From Wolfiporia cocos (Eukaryota; Basidiomycota; Agaricomycetes; Polyporales; Phaeolaceae): a DNA stretch of 64,000 nucleotides. The position numbers and the translations under genes were made by a program. Location: assembly GCA_029448655.1 (NCBI GenBank), contig JACCLO010000026.1, positions 62,001 to 126,000 of the forward strand. Direction: 5' to 3'. Under the pieces are notes generated by a model, which saw only the letters and a list, made by a program, of their open reading frames with translations, was not told the DNA's origin and did no database searches. This document shows, piece after piece, positions 35,971 through 46,730 of the stretch. How positions within the stretch are numbered: the first letter of the stretch is position 1; each line of letters starts with the position of its first letter.

Positions 35971-36410
35971 CATCGTCCACACCAGTTTCTGTGGTCCCTC
36001 CAGCCTCTGAACATGCACCCATGAACGATGCAACTGACGACGCTGTGCACAATGAAGACGTTGGCCCCACTGTAAGTACCACCATTCCCCTCTCACTCTG
36101 CCCGCACACTCTAAAGTCAATCTAAAACTGGTCAGGACATTTCAATGGAAGATGATGACATCCACCTGTCATCACAGCTGGATTCTCCTGCTGCCAGTGG
36201 GCAAGGTGAGCATTGGTATTCTGAGGAGGCTTAAAAAGGGAAATGCTCACCACCAATATCTTTACAGGTGATGAGGACACAGATATGGATATGGGTGGGT
36301 CTGACTGAGCAGTTCCAGTCAGCATACAACTGTATTACTTTTTGTTCATTGTATAAATGTATAATATATGATTTTTCATTGCTTCATTGTGAGGAGAAAA
36401 TCAATTTGAA

Positions 36411-36676
36411 CCATTCAAAGAAATAAACTGGAATGTAAGGCAACAGTTTTTGCTTCATCTTCACTATTCGCCAACCCCTCGAGAAGCCCCCAACCTTCTC
36501 AGGAGACGAAAAGGCCGGGAGCATGTCCGTCAAGGAATGGCTCCAAAAACTATCCATGTACTTCGCCGACGCCGGCATCACCGACGACCGCGAACAAATC
36601 GTCAAGGCACTCCGTACCCTCACCGCCATTCAAAGAAATAAACTGGAATGTAAGGCAACAGTTTTTGCTTCATCTT
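36411..36676 (+). repeat. gag fragment bracketed by 51-bp direct repeats
   Basis: The same 51 bp (CCATTCAAAG...TTCATCTT) occurs at 36411-36461 and 36626-36676. Between them is a 164-bp piece that encodes EKPPTFSGDEKAG, EWLQKLSMYFADAGI and EQIVKALRTLTA, clearly related to the E4 gag (EWLQKMKLYFADAGI). There is no LTR, purine tract or ATG, so it is a captured piece of gag sequence. Confidence 0.85.
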
Positions 36677-36689
36677 GGAACAGGTAAAC

Positions 36690-37535
36690 TGTCACAGAAT
36701 ATTTGGGGCTTGGAAACCCCAGTGGCACAATATACCATAAGGCATAACCACGCAATGGTATAAGCCAAATACCTAAGGGCAAGCGCCCAGCGTGGGAATA
36801 TGAACTACACATATAGTGAGTCCCAGCTATAACAGCAACGCTGTTATAGTGGCCCTTTTGGCTAAGGGGTGCTAGACGTATGTCTCCATAGACGCCGGTC
36901 TGGGATTGCCGGTAAAATCTGTGACATTATAACAGCGTTCCTAAGGTCACCGGTTCGAACCCGTATAATGGCAATCTGCTATTTATCCATATATGGGTAT
37001 TCCATCGAACCCCTGGCTTAAGGGAAAAGCGCCCAACTATCACGTGACCCCTGGCTGGTGCAGGGCTCCCACCGCAGGGAGATAAATGGTCATAAGTCAC
37101 GTGGGCTACCGTGAAAAGCCTTAACCCGTTCCCAAAATCCAAAGGGATAATTCGGGCCTTCAAGAGGTTGGCACAATTAGGGGTTTAACCTCTAATATAA
37201 GGTAGCATATAGTATGGTAAATGCTTAGTACCGGGGGCGACTATATGTCATAAGCCTTCCCTTCATTGAGGACAATGAAACCTTGAGAAGGGGGTAGTGT
37301 CACAGAATATTTGGGGCTTGGAAACCCCAGTGGCACAATATACCATAAGGCATAACCGCGCAATGGTATAAGCCAAAATACCTAAGGGCAAGCGCCCAGC
37401 GTGGGAATATGAACTACACATATAGTGAGTCCCAGCTATAACAGCAACGCTGTTATAGTGGCCCTTTTGGCTAAGGGGTGCTAGACGTATGTCTCCATAG
37501 ACGCCGGTCTGGGATTGCCGGTAAAATCTGTGACA
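36690..37535 (+). mobile_element. Miniature (TRIM-type) LTR retrotransposon, TSD TAAAC
   Basis: 846 bp: LTR 36690-36926, internal 36927-37297 (371 bp), LTR 37298-37535. TAAAC at 36685-36689 and 37536-37540. Purine tract GAGAAGGGGGTAG before the 3' LTR. Self-primer site TATAACAGCGTT (36928-36939) is the exact complement of AACGCTGTTATA in the LTR (36837-36848), which is one arm of the hairpin CTATAACAGC/GCTGTTATAG. The two LTRs differ at about two positions. No coding capacity. Confidence 0.95.
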
Positions 37536-37925
37536 TAAACTCAATGACATTTCAGCTGCTGCAGGCACAGCAGTCAGGTGTACATGTATGGATTTTGGAA
37601 TTCATGTTGACAGTCATGAGACAAGCAATGTCTATGAGTTGCTGGCTGTACCATTCATGGATGGAGAAATCAGACAGTGTCCTAACAGGCATATCATCTG
37701 CATCATCTCCTTTGGTGTCCCTGGCCACTAATGGTCTTGCCCGATACCATGAGGGAGTTGTCTTCTATGGCTTCCTTGATGATATCCCTGGCATCTGGTA
37801 GATGTGTTGGGATACCTGATACACATAAATTAAGAACTCACCATGGATGCATGTGTCTGCACACTCCACATGAAGCATTATTGTGGCAATCCCAAGTCTT
37901 GAGGCTGTTTGGGATGGAACTTCGG

Positions 37926-38419
37926 TGACACAAACTCTAGGTGTCATCCCTCAACGCCTAACGTCCCACTAACTAGACATGGCATCCCAAGACTAAGTCG
38001 ACGAAGGGGTCACCACGCCCTAAGACGAGGTCGAGGTACGTCGCACAGACTAGCGAGTATCTTATAGAGACGCAGCAAGGTGATAATGAGCAAGGAGGGC
38101 CTAAGCCCCACACATCGAGATTAAAAGGTCTGAGGTAGGAACGCCTCAAGACCCAAGCTTATATGTACATCAGGAGCGCCGAACCAAAGGCCATATTGTC
38201 TACCCTAAAGCAACGCGGCCTGCGGACGCGCGCCTACGAGTCATAGCCTAGAACGCTTATCTAATGTACAATCTTATCTGTGAGAGATGCGCGTTATCTC
38301 CAGTAAGTACCGTGACGCCAATAGGGACGTCACGTGCCCCCTAGACGTAAAGCCGTGAGTTCAACTCCCGGTAAAGGCTAAAACATATAAAATAAGACAA
38401 TGCCACAAAAACTGTGACA
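37926..38419 (-). mobile_element. Solo LTR, 494 bp, TSD TTCGG
   Basis: TGACACAAAC...ACTGTGACA; TTCGG at 37921-37925 and 38420-38424. Confidence 0.95.
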
Positions 38420-38574
38420 TTCGGAAGCTGTGGAATTTGTGACTGATGCATCAAATAATGCAAGAATAATGCAGGTCATCACTCTTTTGCCAGCTCTCAT
38501 CAACAAACCATCACCATGTCCCTTCCTGTAGTTGACATTGTCATCGACTATGAAGGGGAAATCGTGGCATTGGT

Positions 38575-38895
38575 GGGCCAACCCGCAACCGTCACAATCG
38601 TTTGGTCACAGCATTGGTGGGCCGACCCACGACCGTCACGACCGTCAAGTCACGATGGTCGTGGGCCGACCCACGACCGTCGCAACCATCTGGTCACGGA
38701 AGTTGTGGGCCAACCCACAACCGTCATAACCGTCCGGTCGTGAAAGTCATGGGCCGACCCACAACCGTCACAACCATCCGGTCATGGTGGTCATGGGCCA
38801 ACCTGCGACCGTCACAACCATCTGGTCGCAGGAGTCTTGGGCCCACCCACAACCATTGCAACCGTCTGGTCACGGAAAACGTGGGCCCACCTGAC
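38575..38895. repeat. Tandem repeat of about 45 bp, seven copies
   Basis: Each copy contains GTGGGCCGACCCAC, then ACCGTCACAACC and a GGTCACGG-like end. Copies differ mostly by C/T and G/A at CpG sites. Not the 9-bp unit, though the GGTCACGGA end resembles it. Confidence 0.8.
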
Positions 38896-39306
38896 GGTAG
38901 GCCAGACGGTTAGGGCATGGGCCGATGACCGGCTGACCTGAACCGTTAGGGGTTGGTACAAGCCGGTTGACCTGAACCGTCACCTCCTGTCGCTGAAAGG
39001 TGTGTGCAGTAAAATTGGGCAGTGTTAGTGTATGTTCCATAAAGAAATTGAGACAGCATGGAATCTAAACTAGACACTTAACATGTAGGTATGCTTGCAA
39101 TAATGTTTATACATAAGTGCCCATAGCTTGTGTGTGATAAGGGTTGTGGTAAGGGCCCTGATCTTGTGCTAAGCTTGCAATGGGAATTTATAGTTATTGT
39201 GAGGCTTGGGGATGGCTCATACACAACATGACAACCCAAAGTGATGATTGTCTTGCAATTATGCTCGCGATAAGGTCACGAATAGGCGCCCGTCACAAGC
39301 GATAAG

Positions 39307-39892
39307 TGTTACAGTTTTCTGTGGCATGGCCCCTGGCTATTTTCTTACATTTATTACAGGGTTCTCTGGCCTTCGGGCGGCCCCTCACTTGTACATTAGC
39401 CCCTCCTCAGCGTTCCCTCTTACGTTAGACGCCAGACCAGTAGATAAGATAAGATGTACATGCGCGCTTGGGTACGCGCTCATCCTCCTCACGTTACCTG
39501 GTCGCTACATGGACACTGCCTCGCTTACATACGTAGTTACTTAGTCATACCTCGCGTATTTGTGCTCTGCGCTTGGGCCATGGACTTTAGGGTATCTACA
39601 TACACGTTTGCTGCGCGGTCATGTATATAGTGTTGTACGAGATGTGGGTTGCCCCCCATCTCTAAGATTCTCGTCAATGGGCATGATGGCCCCTTTCATA
39701 CTGGACTCCCTGCGTGCTGCCTGCTAGCCAACCGCCGACATCTGCCTCTCCTCCTCCTCTTCCTACTAGTCTGGTAGCTGCGCGATACAGCCTCACCCGC
39801 CGCCTTACATTCGTCAGTGCCTGGAGGGCCTTAGGAGATGGAGATAGGGGTTTTCCGCTAGCGCGGTCCCACAGTCCGGTGAGACTGTGACA
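39307..39892 (+). mobile_element. Solo LTR, 586 bp, TSD ATAAG
   Basis: TGTTACAG...ACTGTGACA; ATAAG at 39302-39306 and 39893-39897. Inside the inverted repeat region. Confidence 0.95.
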
Positions 39893-40393
39893 ATAAGGGT
39901 CGTGGTAAGAGCACATATCTCATGGTAGGGCTTGAGGTAATTCAAAGTAGGATGTAGAAACAGCAGTGTGGAGCCATCCATTGGGCATCAATGTCATATA
40001 CAGTCCATGGTCAACATTGAACAAAGCACAGGATGCAAACTAGACACTGAACAAGTAAATACCCTCATGATAAGGGTTGTGAATAGGCGCCCATAGCTCA
40101 CAGTATGGTTGTGGTAAGGGTCACGGTAAGCATGCATATCTTGTGGTCATGGTCACAGTAAGGGCACATGGGTTGCACCAAGCTTGCAATAAGTACTTAT
40201 AGCTCATTGCAAGGCTTAGGGTGGCTTGTACATAACATAGAGATTGAAAAGGACAATTTGTTTTACAATTATGCTCATGATAAGGGCCACGAATGAGTGC
40301 CCATAGCAGTTAGTTGTCTCTGACACGAATTGTGAAGATCTCATGTAAAGCAACCCAATGTCTATCCTGACTATCCAAAATATTAGTTGCCCT

Positions 40394-40480
40394 GTAGTCT
40401 AGTTGGCAATTGCATTGTATTCTGTTGTGTTCTTGATCTGGTCTTTTGGTCTTCAAGTTCGAATCCCGGCCTTGCCTTTT
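40394..40480 (+). other. tRNA-like sequence, pseudo-tRNA or SINE head
   Basis: A-box-like TAGTCTAGTTGG and B-box-like GTTCGAATCC stand about 55 nt apart, followed by TTTT (40478). The 5' side of the T stem (TCAAG) cannot pair with CCCGG, so a working tRNA is unlikely. An intron in the anticodon arm cannot be excluded. Confidence 0.35.
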
Positions 40481-42085
40481 ATTTTTGCAGTAGATTAATC
40501 TGCCAACTGTGGCAGATTAACCTGTGTGCATAGCTGGCAACTACAGAAACTCAAGTGAAGGGCAGTGGAAAGGATTGAGATGACTAACTGAAGTCCCATG
40601 CCCATTGCTTACAGTGTGTTCAGTAAATTGGGAATGGTCAACACAAAGTATCAGTTCATGGCTATAGTCAGATGTACAATGGTAGTCTACAGTAGAATGA
40701 CTATAGCTCATGGGAGCTCCCAGGGTTGATGTTCTCTAGATATTAAGTTCACAGAGAAACTATATCCTGAAGAATGGAATGTATGAGTAGCATGGAATTC
40801 ACCCCCTTCATAACATGCTGTGCAGGTTTCATCTGCCTCAAGCCCACTGTTGAGCTTCTGGTCCTCACTGAAAGTTAAGGAAAACTTCATTGTCATGCTT
40901 GTGTTCTGTGCCATACAAGATGATAGCTTTCAGTGTAATTTCTGATGCTCTGTGAAGAATAGACTCTAGGCCAAGCACAAGTAGTACAGTCCTGAAACAT
41001 GATTATTGGGGCCCCACAACACAATGTGTACTTGGTACATTTGTATCCTGGACTCATTGTCACAGGTAGAAAGAGAGCTTACCATGAGCTATGGGTACCT
41101 GTTGCAACCCTTATTGTGAGTATAATTGTAAGTTAACCATCCATTTGGATTGCCATGCCATGTTCATTGCTGAACACCACCTCCCGGGGACATTCAGGCA
41201 TAATGTATATAGCTCCACAAAATCATTTTCCACCTGCTGCAATGAGCCACCTTAAGCCTCACCACAAGCTATGGATGCCTCCCACCAGATATGGGCCCTT
41301 ACCATGACTCTTATCATGAGCTATGGGCACATGTCGTGACCCTTTCTGTGAGCATAATTATGAGCTAGTCATCAATTTGGATTGCCATGTTGTGTATGAG
41401 CTGCTACAAGCCTCACAATGAGCTATAAATACTTATTGCAGCCCTTACCGTGACCTTTACCGTGACCCTTACTGCAAGCAACGGGCACTTGTTTGCAACC
41501 TTTATCATGAGCATAATTGTAAAACAAATTGTCCTTTTCAATCTCTATGTTATGTACAAGCCACCCTAAGCCTTGCAATGAGCTATAAGTACTTATTGCA
41601 AGCTTGGTGCAACCCATGTGCCCTTACTGTGACCATGACCACAAGATATGCATGCTTACTGTGACCCTTACCACAACCATACTGTGAGCTATGGGCGCCT
41701 ATTCACAACCCTTATCATGAGGGTATTTACTTGTTCAGTGTCTAGTTTGCATCCTGTGCTTTGTTCAATGTTGACCATGGACTGTATATGACATTGATGC
41801 CCAATGGATGGCTCCACACTGCTGTTTCTACATCCTACTTTGAATTACCTCAAGCCCTACCATGAGATATGTGCTCTTACCGCGACCCTTACTGCGAGCG
41901 ACGGGCGCTTATTCGCGACCCTTATCGCGAGCATAATTCAAATTAATTTGGATTGCCCTGTTGGATATGAGCCACTGCAAGCCTCATTGTGAGCCATGGA
42001 TGCTTACTGAAACCTTTCTACAAGCATCCTGTGAGCCTACCATGAGATGTGGATGCCCATCACAACCCTCATTGCAACATGACTA

Positions 42086-42580
42086 TGACACAAAACACCT
42101 AGACGTACGATCAACCCCCTATCCCCATGCTCTCAACCCCCTAGACTACTCCTAACCGGCGTGCCGTAGTGAGGAGGCCTACAGCCCCTAACCAGCGAAG
42201 CCGTAGTGGTGAAGCGTTAAGGTGCTTGTCGAGAAGAGGACCTCAGGGCGCACGCCTAATGGAAGCGAGAAGGAGGGCTATCGCCCATACATCAGGAGAA
42301 CAAGTCTGAGGTGTAACCCTCAGACGACGTGGTATATATACATCAGAGGCAGCGTAACTATCCAGCCCCCGGCCCACCCTAAAGGGGGCTGTGCATGACT
42401 ATGCAATTGTCATGCTATATGGCGCCATCCTACTACCACGTGAGTGACCCGGCGGGACGGGCGTACCGTAACGATCCGATCCGCTATCTAATCTACTGGT
42501 CACCTGACCACGTCTCACCAGTCCCTGCATTCGACCCACGGAGAGGGCAGACCTTGGGCAGCGGCCCAAAATCTGTGACA
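42086..42580 (-). mobile_element. Solo LTR, 495 bp, TSD GACTA
   Basis: TGACACAAAAC...ATCTGTGACA; GACTA at 42081-42085 and 42581-42585. Confidence 0.95.
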
Positions 42581-42599
42581 GACTAACTGTAATTCTCAC

Positions 42600-42950
42600 C
42601 AATGGGAAGCTAGAGGTCTGCCCACCTCTGCACCATATGCCTCACAACCCTTTGCCTCACAACCTCCTACTTTATGATCCCCATCCTGTGCAACCTAAAC
42701 CTTGCAACCCCTACATCTTGTGACTCCTAAACCTCACAGACTTTACATCCTGCAACCCTCAGACCTCATGGACTTTACATCTCGTGATTCCTAGACCTTG
42801 CAACCCCTAGACCTTGCAACCCCTACATCTTGTGACCCCTAAACCTCATGGTCCCTACATCTCACAACCCCCACCTTGCAATCCCCACTTTGCAATCCCC
42901 ACCCTGCAATTCTCTACCTTATGATTACCATCTTGCAACCCCCCACCCCC
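42600..42950. repeat. Degenerate 20-bp-class CT-rich repeat
   Basis: Recurring units of the form ACCTTGCAACCCCTA and CATCTTGTGACCCCTAA. CG is nearly absent, TG and CA dominate. Confidence 0.7.
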
Positions 42951-43330
42951 CAGGTACATGGGTCAGCCAACCAGGACTTGCAGCAACATGTACACTGTGA
43001 CCCCCCATCAGCCCATCCAGTGTTCCAGGTATGTGGAATTTTGATTGGTGGGCTGACTGGGGCTTGCAGCAATGTGGGCACTGTGACCCCTGTCAGCCCA
43101 CGCAGCATTCCAGGTACATGGAATTTTGGTTTGTCAGCTGACCAGGACTTACAGCAACATGGGCACCATGACCCCCCATCAGCCCACCCCCATGTTCCAG
43201 CTACAAGGAACTAGTGGGCCGACCAGACATGCAGGCAACAAGGGATTTGTCAGCTGACATCAGCTCTGCTGGTGTGCCGGCCCATTGTACTCATTGGTTG
43301 ACCAGCTGTTCCAGGTACAGTGACTGAATG
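42950..43330. repeat. Degenerate repeat of about 90 bp, four copies
   Basis: Each copy has TTCCAGGTACATGGAATTTTGG or a variant, GACTTGCAGCAACATG, and GTGACCCCCATCAGCCCA. Possibly old satellite. Confidence 0.65.
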
Positions 43331-43359
43331 GGCTCGGTTCAGTACGTATTAGTAATGGA

Positions 43360-43532
43360 ATGTATAGTAGGGCATTGGGTCATGATCAGAGTTAGGGGAT
43401 TGACATTCAGATATACATGAGGTTACCTGGTGGTCTTCTTGATTGGTCACACACATTCAGTGTTGATACAGGGTTTGGACCTAGGGTATAGGTGGTCTAG
43501 CTTCGCAATTGAAACGGTGTTTTTTCCTGACA
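43360..43532 (-). mobile_element. E3 3' LTR, start of
   Basis: On the minus strand a purine tract GGGGGGGTAA (43542-43533) is followed by TGTCAGGAAAAAACACC. The LTR runs leftwards; its other end is not clear because the neighbouring sequence is repeat-rich. Confidence 0.5.
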
Positions 43533-44222
43533 TTACCCCCCCATTCTAGTGAATCGTCCCGATTTGCTGAATCATGGGAAAAGGTTACTGTGGCGGGGAG
43601 TGGAGGTTGGTAGAGTATCAGGTCATCGCAATCCAACTGCTTGTTCCAGTGACAACAGAATGTTTTTTCTAGTTGTTGGATGTGTGAGATTGGGTATTGC
43701 CATATGTGTGCCATATTAATGTCAGGTGTTCCCCAATATTCCAGAGGTCCTACAAGGATCTGTGTTTTTGTGGAATGAGTGTTCCAATTGCATGGAATGA
43801 ACACTGCAACTGGCTCATTATGAGTCCAGTAGATGTGTGTGGTTTTTCCTGACAGCAACTCATCCATGTTGAATTCACTGTGTATGACTGCGATCCCCAT
43901 GTGTAGGTGTAGTCGGCAGTGGTTGCCACAGGTGTGTCCTCTGACTTCCTCATCAGCCATCCTACTTTTCCATTTGTGTCCAGGTGCCTGTGGGTTGTTG
44001 GTGTAGAAGTCGAATATAAGGAATTGGGTGTGTTTTTTCGACTCCTCCAATCTGTATGCCCATCTTCTGCTACAAGAAATTCTGTCCATCCAGAGTCTAC
44101 TCTGGAGTTTAATATGGTGGTTGGCTTCTTCACAGCCAGGGGGGCGACTACATCAGCTCCATCCCTTTGGTTGGACATGGGTGCATAATATGGGACCAGT
44201 TGGGATTCGTTGAATACGTTAT
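43533..44222 (-). pseudogene. pol: E3 pol C-terminus: degenerate chromodomain and unknown tail domain
   Basis: After the LTR the integrase end continues IHNVFNESQLVPYYAP. TTILNSRVDSGWTEFLV and, after a one-base frame change, EESKKHTQFLIFDFYTN resemble a decayed chromodomain ending NPQAPG. A further ~170-residue tail follows without stops: EEVRGHTCGNHCRLHLH, PVAVFIPCNWNTH, GPLEYWGTPDINMAHIW and LPATVTFSHDS. This tail is not a dUTPase and I do not recognise it. Its good preservation relative to the rest of E3 is odd. Confidence 0.6.
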
Positions 44223-44227
44223 GAATT

Positions 44228-44726
44228 TGTCACAAACCTGTGACCTTATAGTCTGCAACCACTATGCCCAACTCCTAAAGGCTACCATCCAATGTCTAAA
44301 ACCCTATGTCCCAATGCTCTTGCTATCCCAAGGCAAAGTGCCAGCTCCAAGGTAGCAGTCGAAGCTGAGGAGGTCCCAGTCTAGGTAGAAGGATACACAC
44401 AGCGGAGTTATCAGGTAAGAGGGACTAAGCCCAATGATTGGATTGATCAGTCTGAGGAGTACACCCCAGACTGCTATCATATATATACATGTGAAGACAC
44501 TAAACTAGTGTATGTCTACCTTAAAGCGCAAGGCCTGTGCGCAGGCGCTCCAATGACTACACTGCCTCATCACATGATACATCAGCTGACCAGCAAGTTA
44601 TCTTATCTACTCAACACCTGACTATCCAAGTAAGTCAGGTGACCTCTGAACATAAGTACGTGTGTTCGAGACGGGCAGGGGGCAATGGGTTGTAGAGCAC
44701 ATGGCACTCATGTCGAAAATGCGACA
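44228..44726 (-). mobile_element. Solo LTR, 499 bp, TSD GAATT, in E3 integrase end
   Basis: TGTCACAAACC...GCGACA; GAATT at 44223-44227 and 44727-44731. Removing it joins PDMWGI to HNVFNESQLVP in frame. Confidence 0.95.
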
Positions 44727-44731
44727 GAATT

Positions 44732-45569
44732 CCCCACATGTCAGGTGTGAGGGCTAGTTTATAGGCGGTGGGTCCTATTTTTGTGATTATGTCATAGGGT
44801 CCATATCTCCTGGGATCTAGTTTTTTGAAACTTGTTCCCATGTTTAGGTGTGCTCCGTCTATCCAGACTTTATCCCCTGGTTAATACTCTCTCAATGGTT
44901 TTCTGTGTTTGTTGTACTGTGCTTTCCAATACTCCTTGGCTTTGTCTATGTTCTGTGATGCCTGTTCCTGTATTTTCTTCATGTGTGTGACCCATTCTTG
45001 CACCCCAGATGGTGCCTGTGTGATATCCGGATTTTCAATCCCTGTAAACACTTCATGCCCATGAGTCATGTAAAACGGTGTGAAATCTGTGGTGCTATTG
45101 ATATGTGTTTTGTATGTGAATGATGCTGTATGTAGTAGTAAGGGCCAATTCTTTTTGTTATCATTTACAAACATTCTGAGGTAGATTTCCAATTCCTGAT
45201 CAATTCGTTCAGTTTGTCCATCAGTTTGTGGGTGATAGGCAGTGCTGGGATTTCCTTCAATTCCTAGAATGTCATATAGTTTAGTGATGAATCCGGCCAC
45301 AAATTGTGGTCCTTAGTCGCTAAATATCTTTTGTGGTATACCATGTTGTGTTACTATGTTTTGGAACAAGATGTTAGCCCATCCTTCTGCTGTAAGTTTG
45401 TCAGTGGTTCCCAATGCTAAGTAGTCTTTGGATTTCATATCCACAATTACAACTATAGCATTCCTTCCTTTTACTTCTGGTATTCCTGTAATCATATTGA
45501 CTGATGTTTTCCCAATTGTATGTCAGTGTTGGATTGGGATTTAACGAGGCTGGTCTTGCTTGTCAGATT
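44732..45569 (-). pseudogene. pol: E3 pol: integrase
   Basis: Blocks VIVDMKSKDYLALG, IFSD followed by a stop where RGPQFVAG is expected, AYHPQTDGQTERIDQELE and the C-terminal SFKKLDPRRYGPYDI. The catalytic Asp of SD and the Glu of QTERID are visible. A TAA replaces the Arg of the SDRG motif and a further stop near 44881 cuts the C-terminus, so it cannot make an integrase. Confidence 0.75.
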
Positions 45570-46365
45570 GGTTTCAATTGTTGGCATTTAATACAGTGTT
45601 GGATGTATTCCTGACATTGTTATCCATGTGTGGCCACCAGTAACTGTTCATTATTGCACTCATAGTCTTTTTAATTCCTGTATGTCCTGCTGCTAGTGAA
45701 TCGTGATGAGCTTTGATAATTTTTGGTTTTAAATTTGTGTTGTTGGAGATTATGAGCTTCCCCTTCCTGTAGGCAAGGCCCTCCGAGTCGGCTGTGATAT
45801 CAGTTGTGCTTGTGTGATTATAAAGGGGATTTAGTAGTGTAACTTGTTCTTTTACGGAGAGGTAGTCAATAAAGTTGATTTGCTGATATGGTGTATTGTC
45901 GAACGATGCTGCAAATAAATGATCCTTGAGTACAATCTGGTCTTTTAGTTTGTCATCTCCTGTGTCATGATCCGGCCGTCTCGATAGTGGATCTGCTTGT
46001 GTTTGTGTTTTACCTGGAACATGGATTAGTTTTATATCATATTCGGCTAATTTGTTCATCCATCTTGCTTGTCAGTGATTGATTTTCTGTGGTTTCCTGA
46101 AATATTCTAAGTTTTTATGATTGGTTAATATTTCCGTGGTGTGTGGTGATCCCTGGATGAGATGTCTCTATTCCTCTAAACATTTCATAACCGCTAGTAA
46201 TTCTCTGTCGTAGATTTCGTAATTCTTTTCCACTGCCTGTAGAACTTTGGATAAGTAGGCAACAGGTTTCCATAACGTGTCTTGTTTCTGCATTGGGCAT
46301 CCTCCTATTGCGAACTGGGATGTGTCTGTGTCTATTCTGTATGGATCTTCATTGTTAGGAGTTGT
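45570..46365 (-). pseudogene. pol: E3 pol: RNase H and linker
   Basis: DPYRIDTDTSQFAIGG and VAYLSKVLQAVEKNYEIYDRELLAV match retroelement RNase H; TAG after MKCLEE replaces Trp. Further on, INH-TGA-QARWMNKLAEYDIKLIHVPGK has TGA for an Arg codon. The zinc-binding N-terminus of integrase follows with NPLYNHTSTTDITA and a degenerate H2C2 part. Confidence 0.7.
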
Positions 46366-46725
46366 TGTCACAGATTTATGTCTGCAACATTGCATTGCCA
46401 CTATTATGATTTTACAGGGTCATTCTACACTCTAAGTACGTACATAACCCCTCCCATAACTGTAGTGTCATCACCATTACTACAGGTGCCATTACTGGCA
46501 CCGGTCATAACCCATATCACATGACTGTCTGGTTCCCTTAGTTACTAGCTGCTCATGTATATATACAACTACATACTGGTTATGAGGTTCCCTCATAACT
46601 AGTATTCTCATCAATGGGCTCTTTATGACAGACTCCCTGCATGCCGCCTGCCTCTCAACCTTATGACTTACTAGTCTGGATGGTTCCCCAGCTGCACTGG
46701 TAGCACAGTATGTCCTACTGTGACA
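46366..46725 (+). mobile_element. Solo LTR, 360 bp, TSD GTTGT, in E3 pol
   Basis: TGTCACAG...ACTGTGACA; GTTGT at 46361-46365 and 46726-46730. TATATATACAAC and the hairpin TTATGAGG/CCTCATAA mark its promoter region. Confidence 0.95.
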
Positions 46726-46730
46726 GTTGT

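Larger units (their letters stand above)
27170..36308 (+). pseudogene. Multi-exon gene with Cys-rich motif, disrupted by a palindromic retroelement
   Basis: ATG at 27170 (MSDNQLMNTANRMIAR). Exon 1 ends KFMEEL|GTAAGT; the intron holds the LTR element 27355-29256, and exon 2 starts at 29264 (AFNMGNFPYKVFELRYRL), ending near 29507 (NQWWTA). The next exon starts near 29590 and has Arg/Asp/His repeats encoded by a 9-bp-like array. After a splice near 30190 comes a possible zinc-binding cluster: CITCRTAPTVC, CEHCTTKSYKC. A segment FAAITGQEVYVIARKFQEMY follows. The acidic exon ends EHERR, where the palindromic element 30898-35385 is inserted; ETSQAPQASVHVQ continues after it. Later exons include a heptad-rich helix (LVHKVDVLQETVHEMQ) and an end at GGSD (stop 36306-36308), with short introns. 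A TGA follows that helix near 35694. Function unknown; the cysteine spacing resembles fungal families with CX2C pairs but no family is confirmed. Confidence 0.6.
39060..42020. repeat. Satellite-like region with a long inverted repeat
   Basis: A recurring block (CGAATAGGCGCCCATAGC, GGTAAGGGTCACGGTAAG and the complement) appears many times. 39893-40320 is nearly the reverse complement of about 41490-41930, with about 1.2 kb between. The copy at 41880-41940 keeps CG (CTTACCGCGACCC), whereas others read TG or CA at the same places. The LTR 39307-39892 is inserted in the left arm. No gene seen. Confidence 0.7.
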
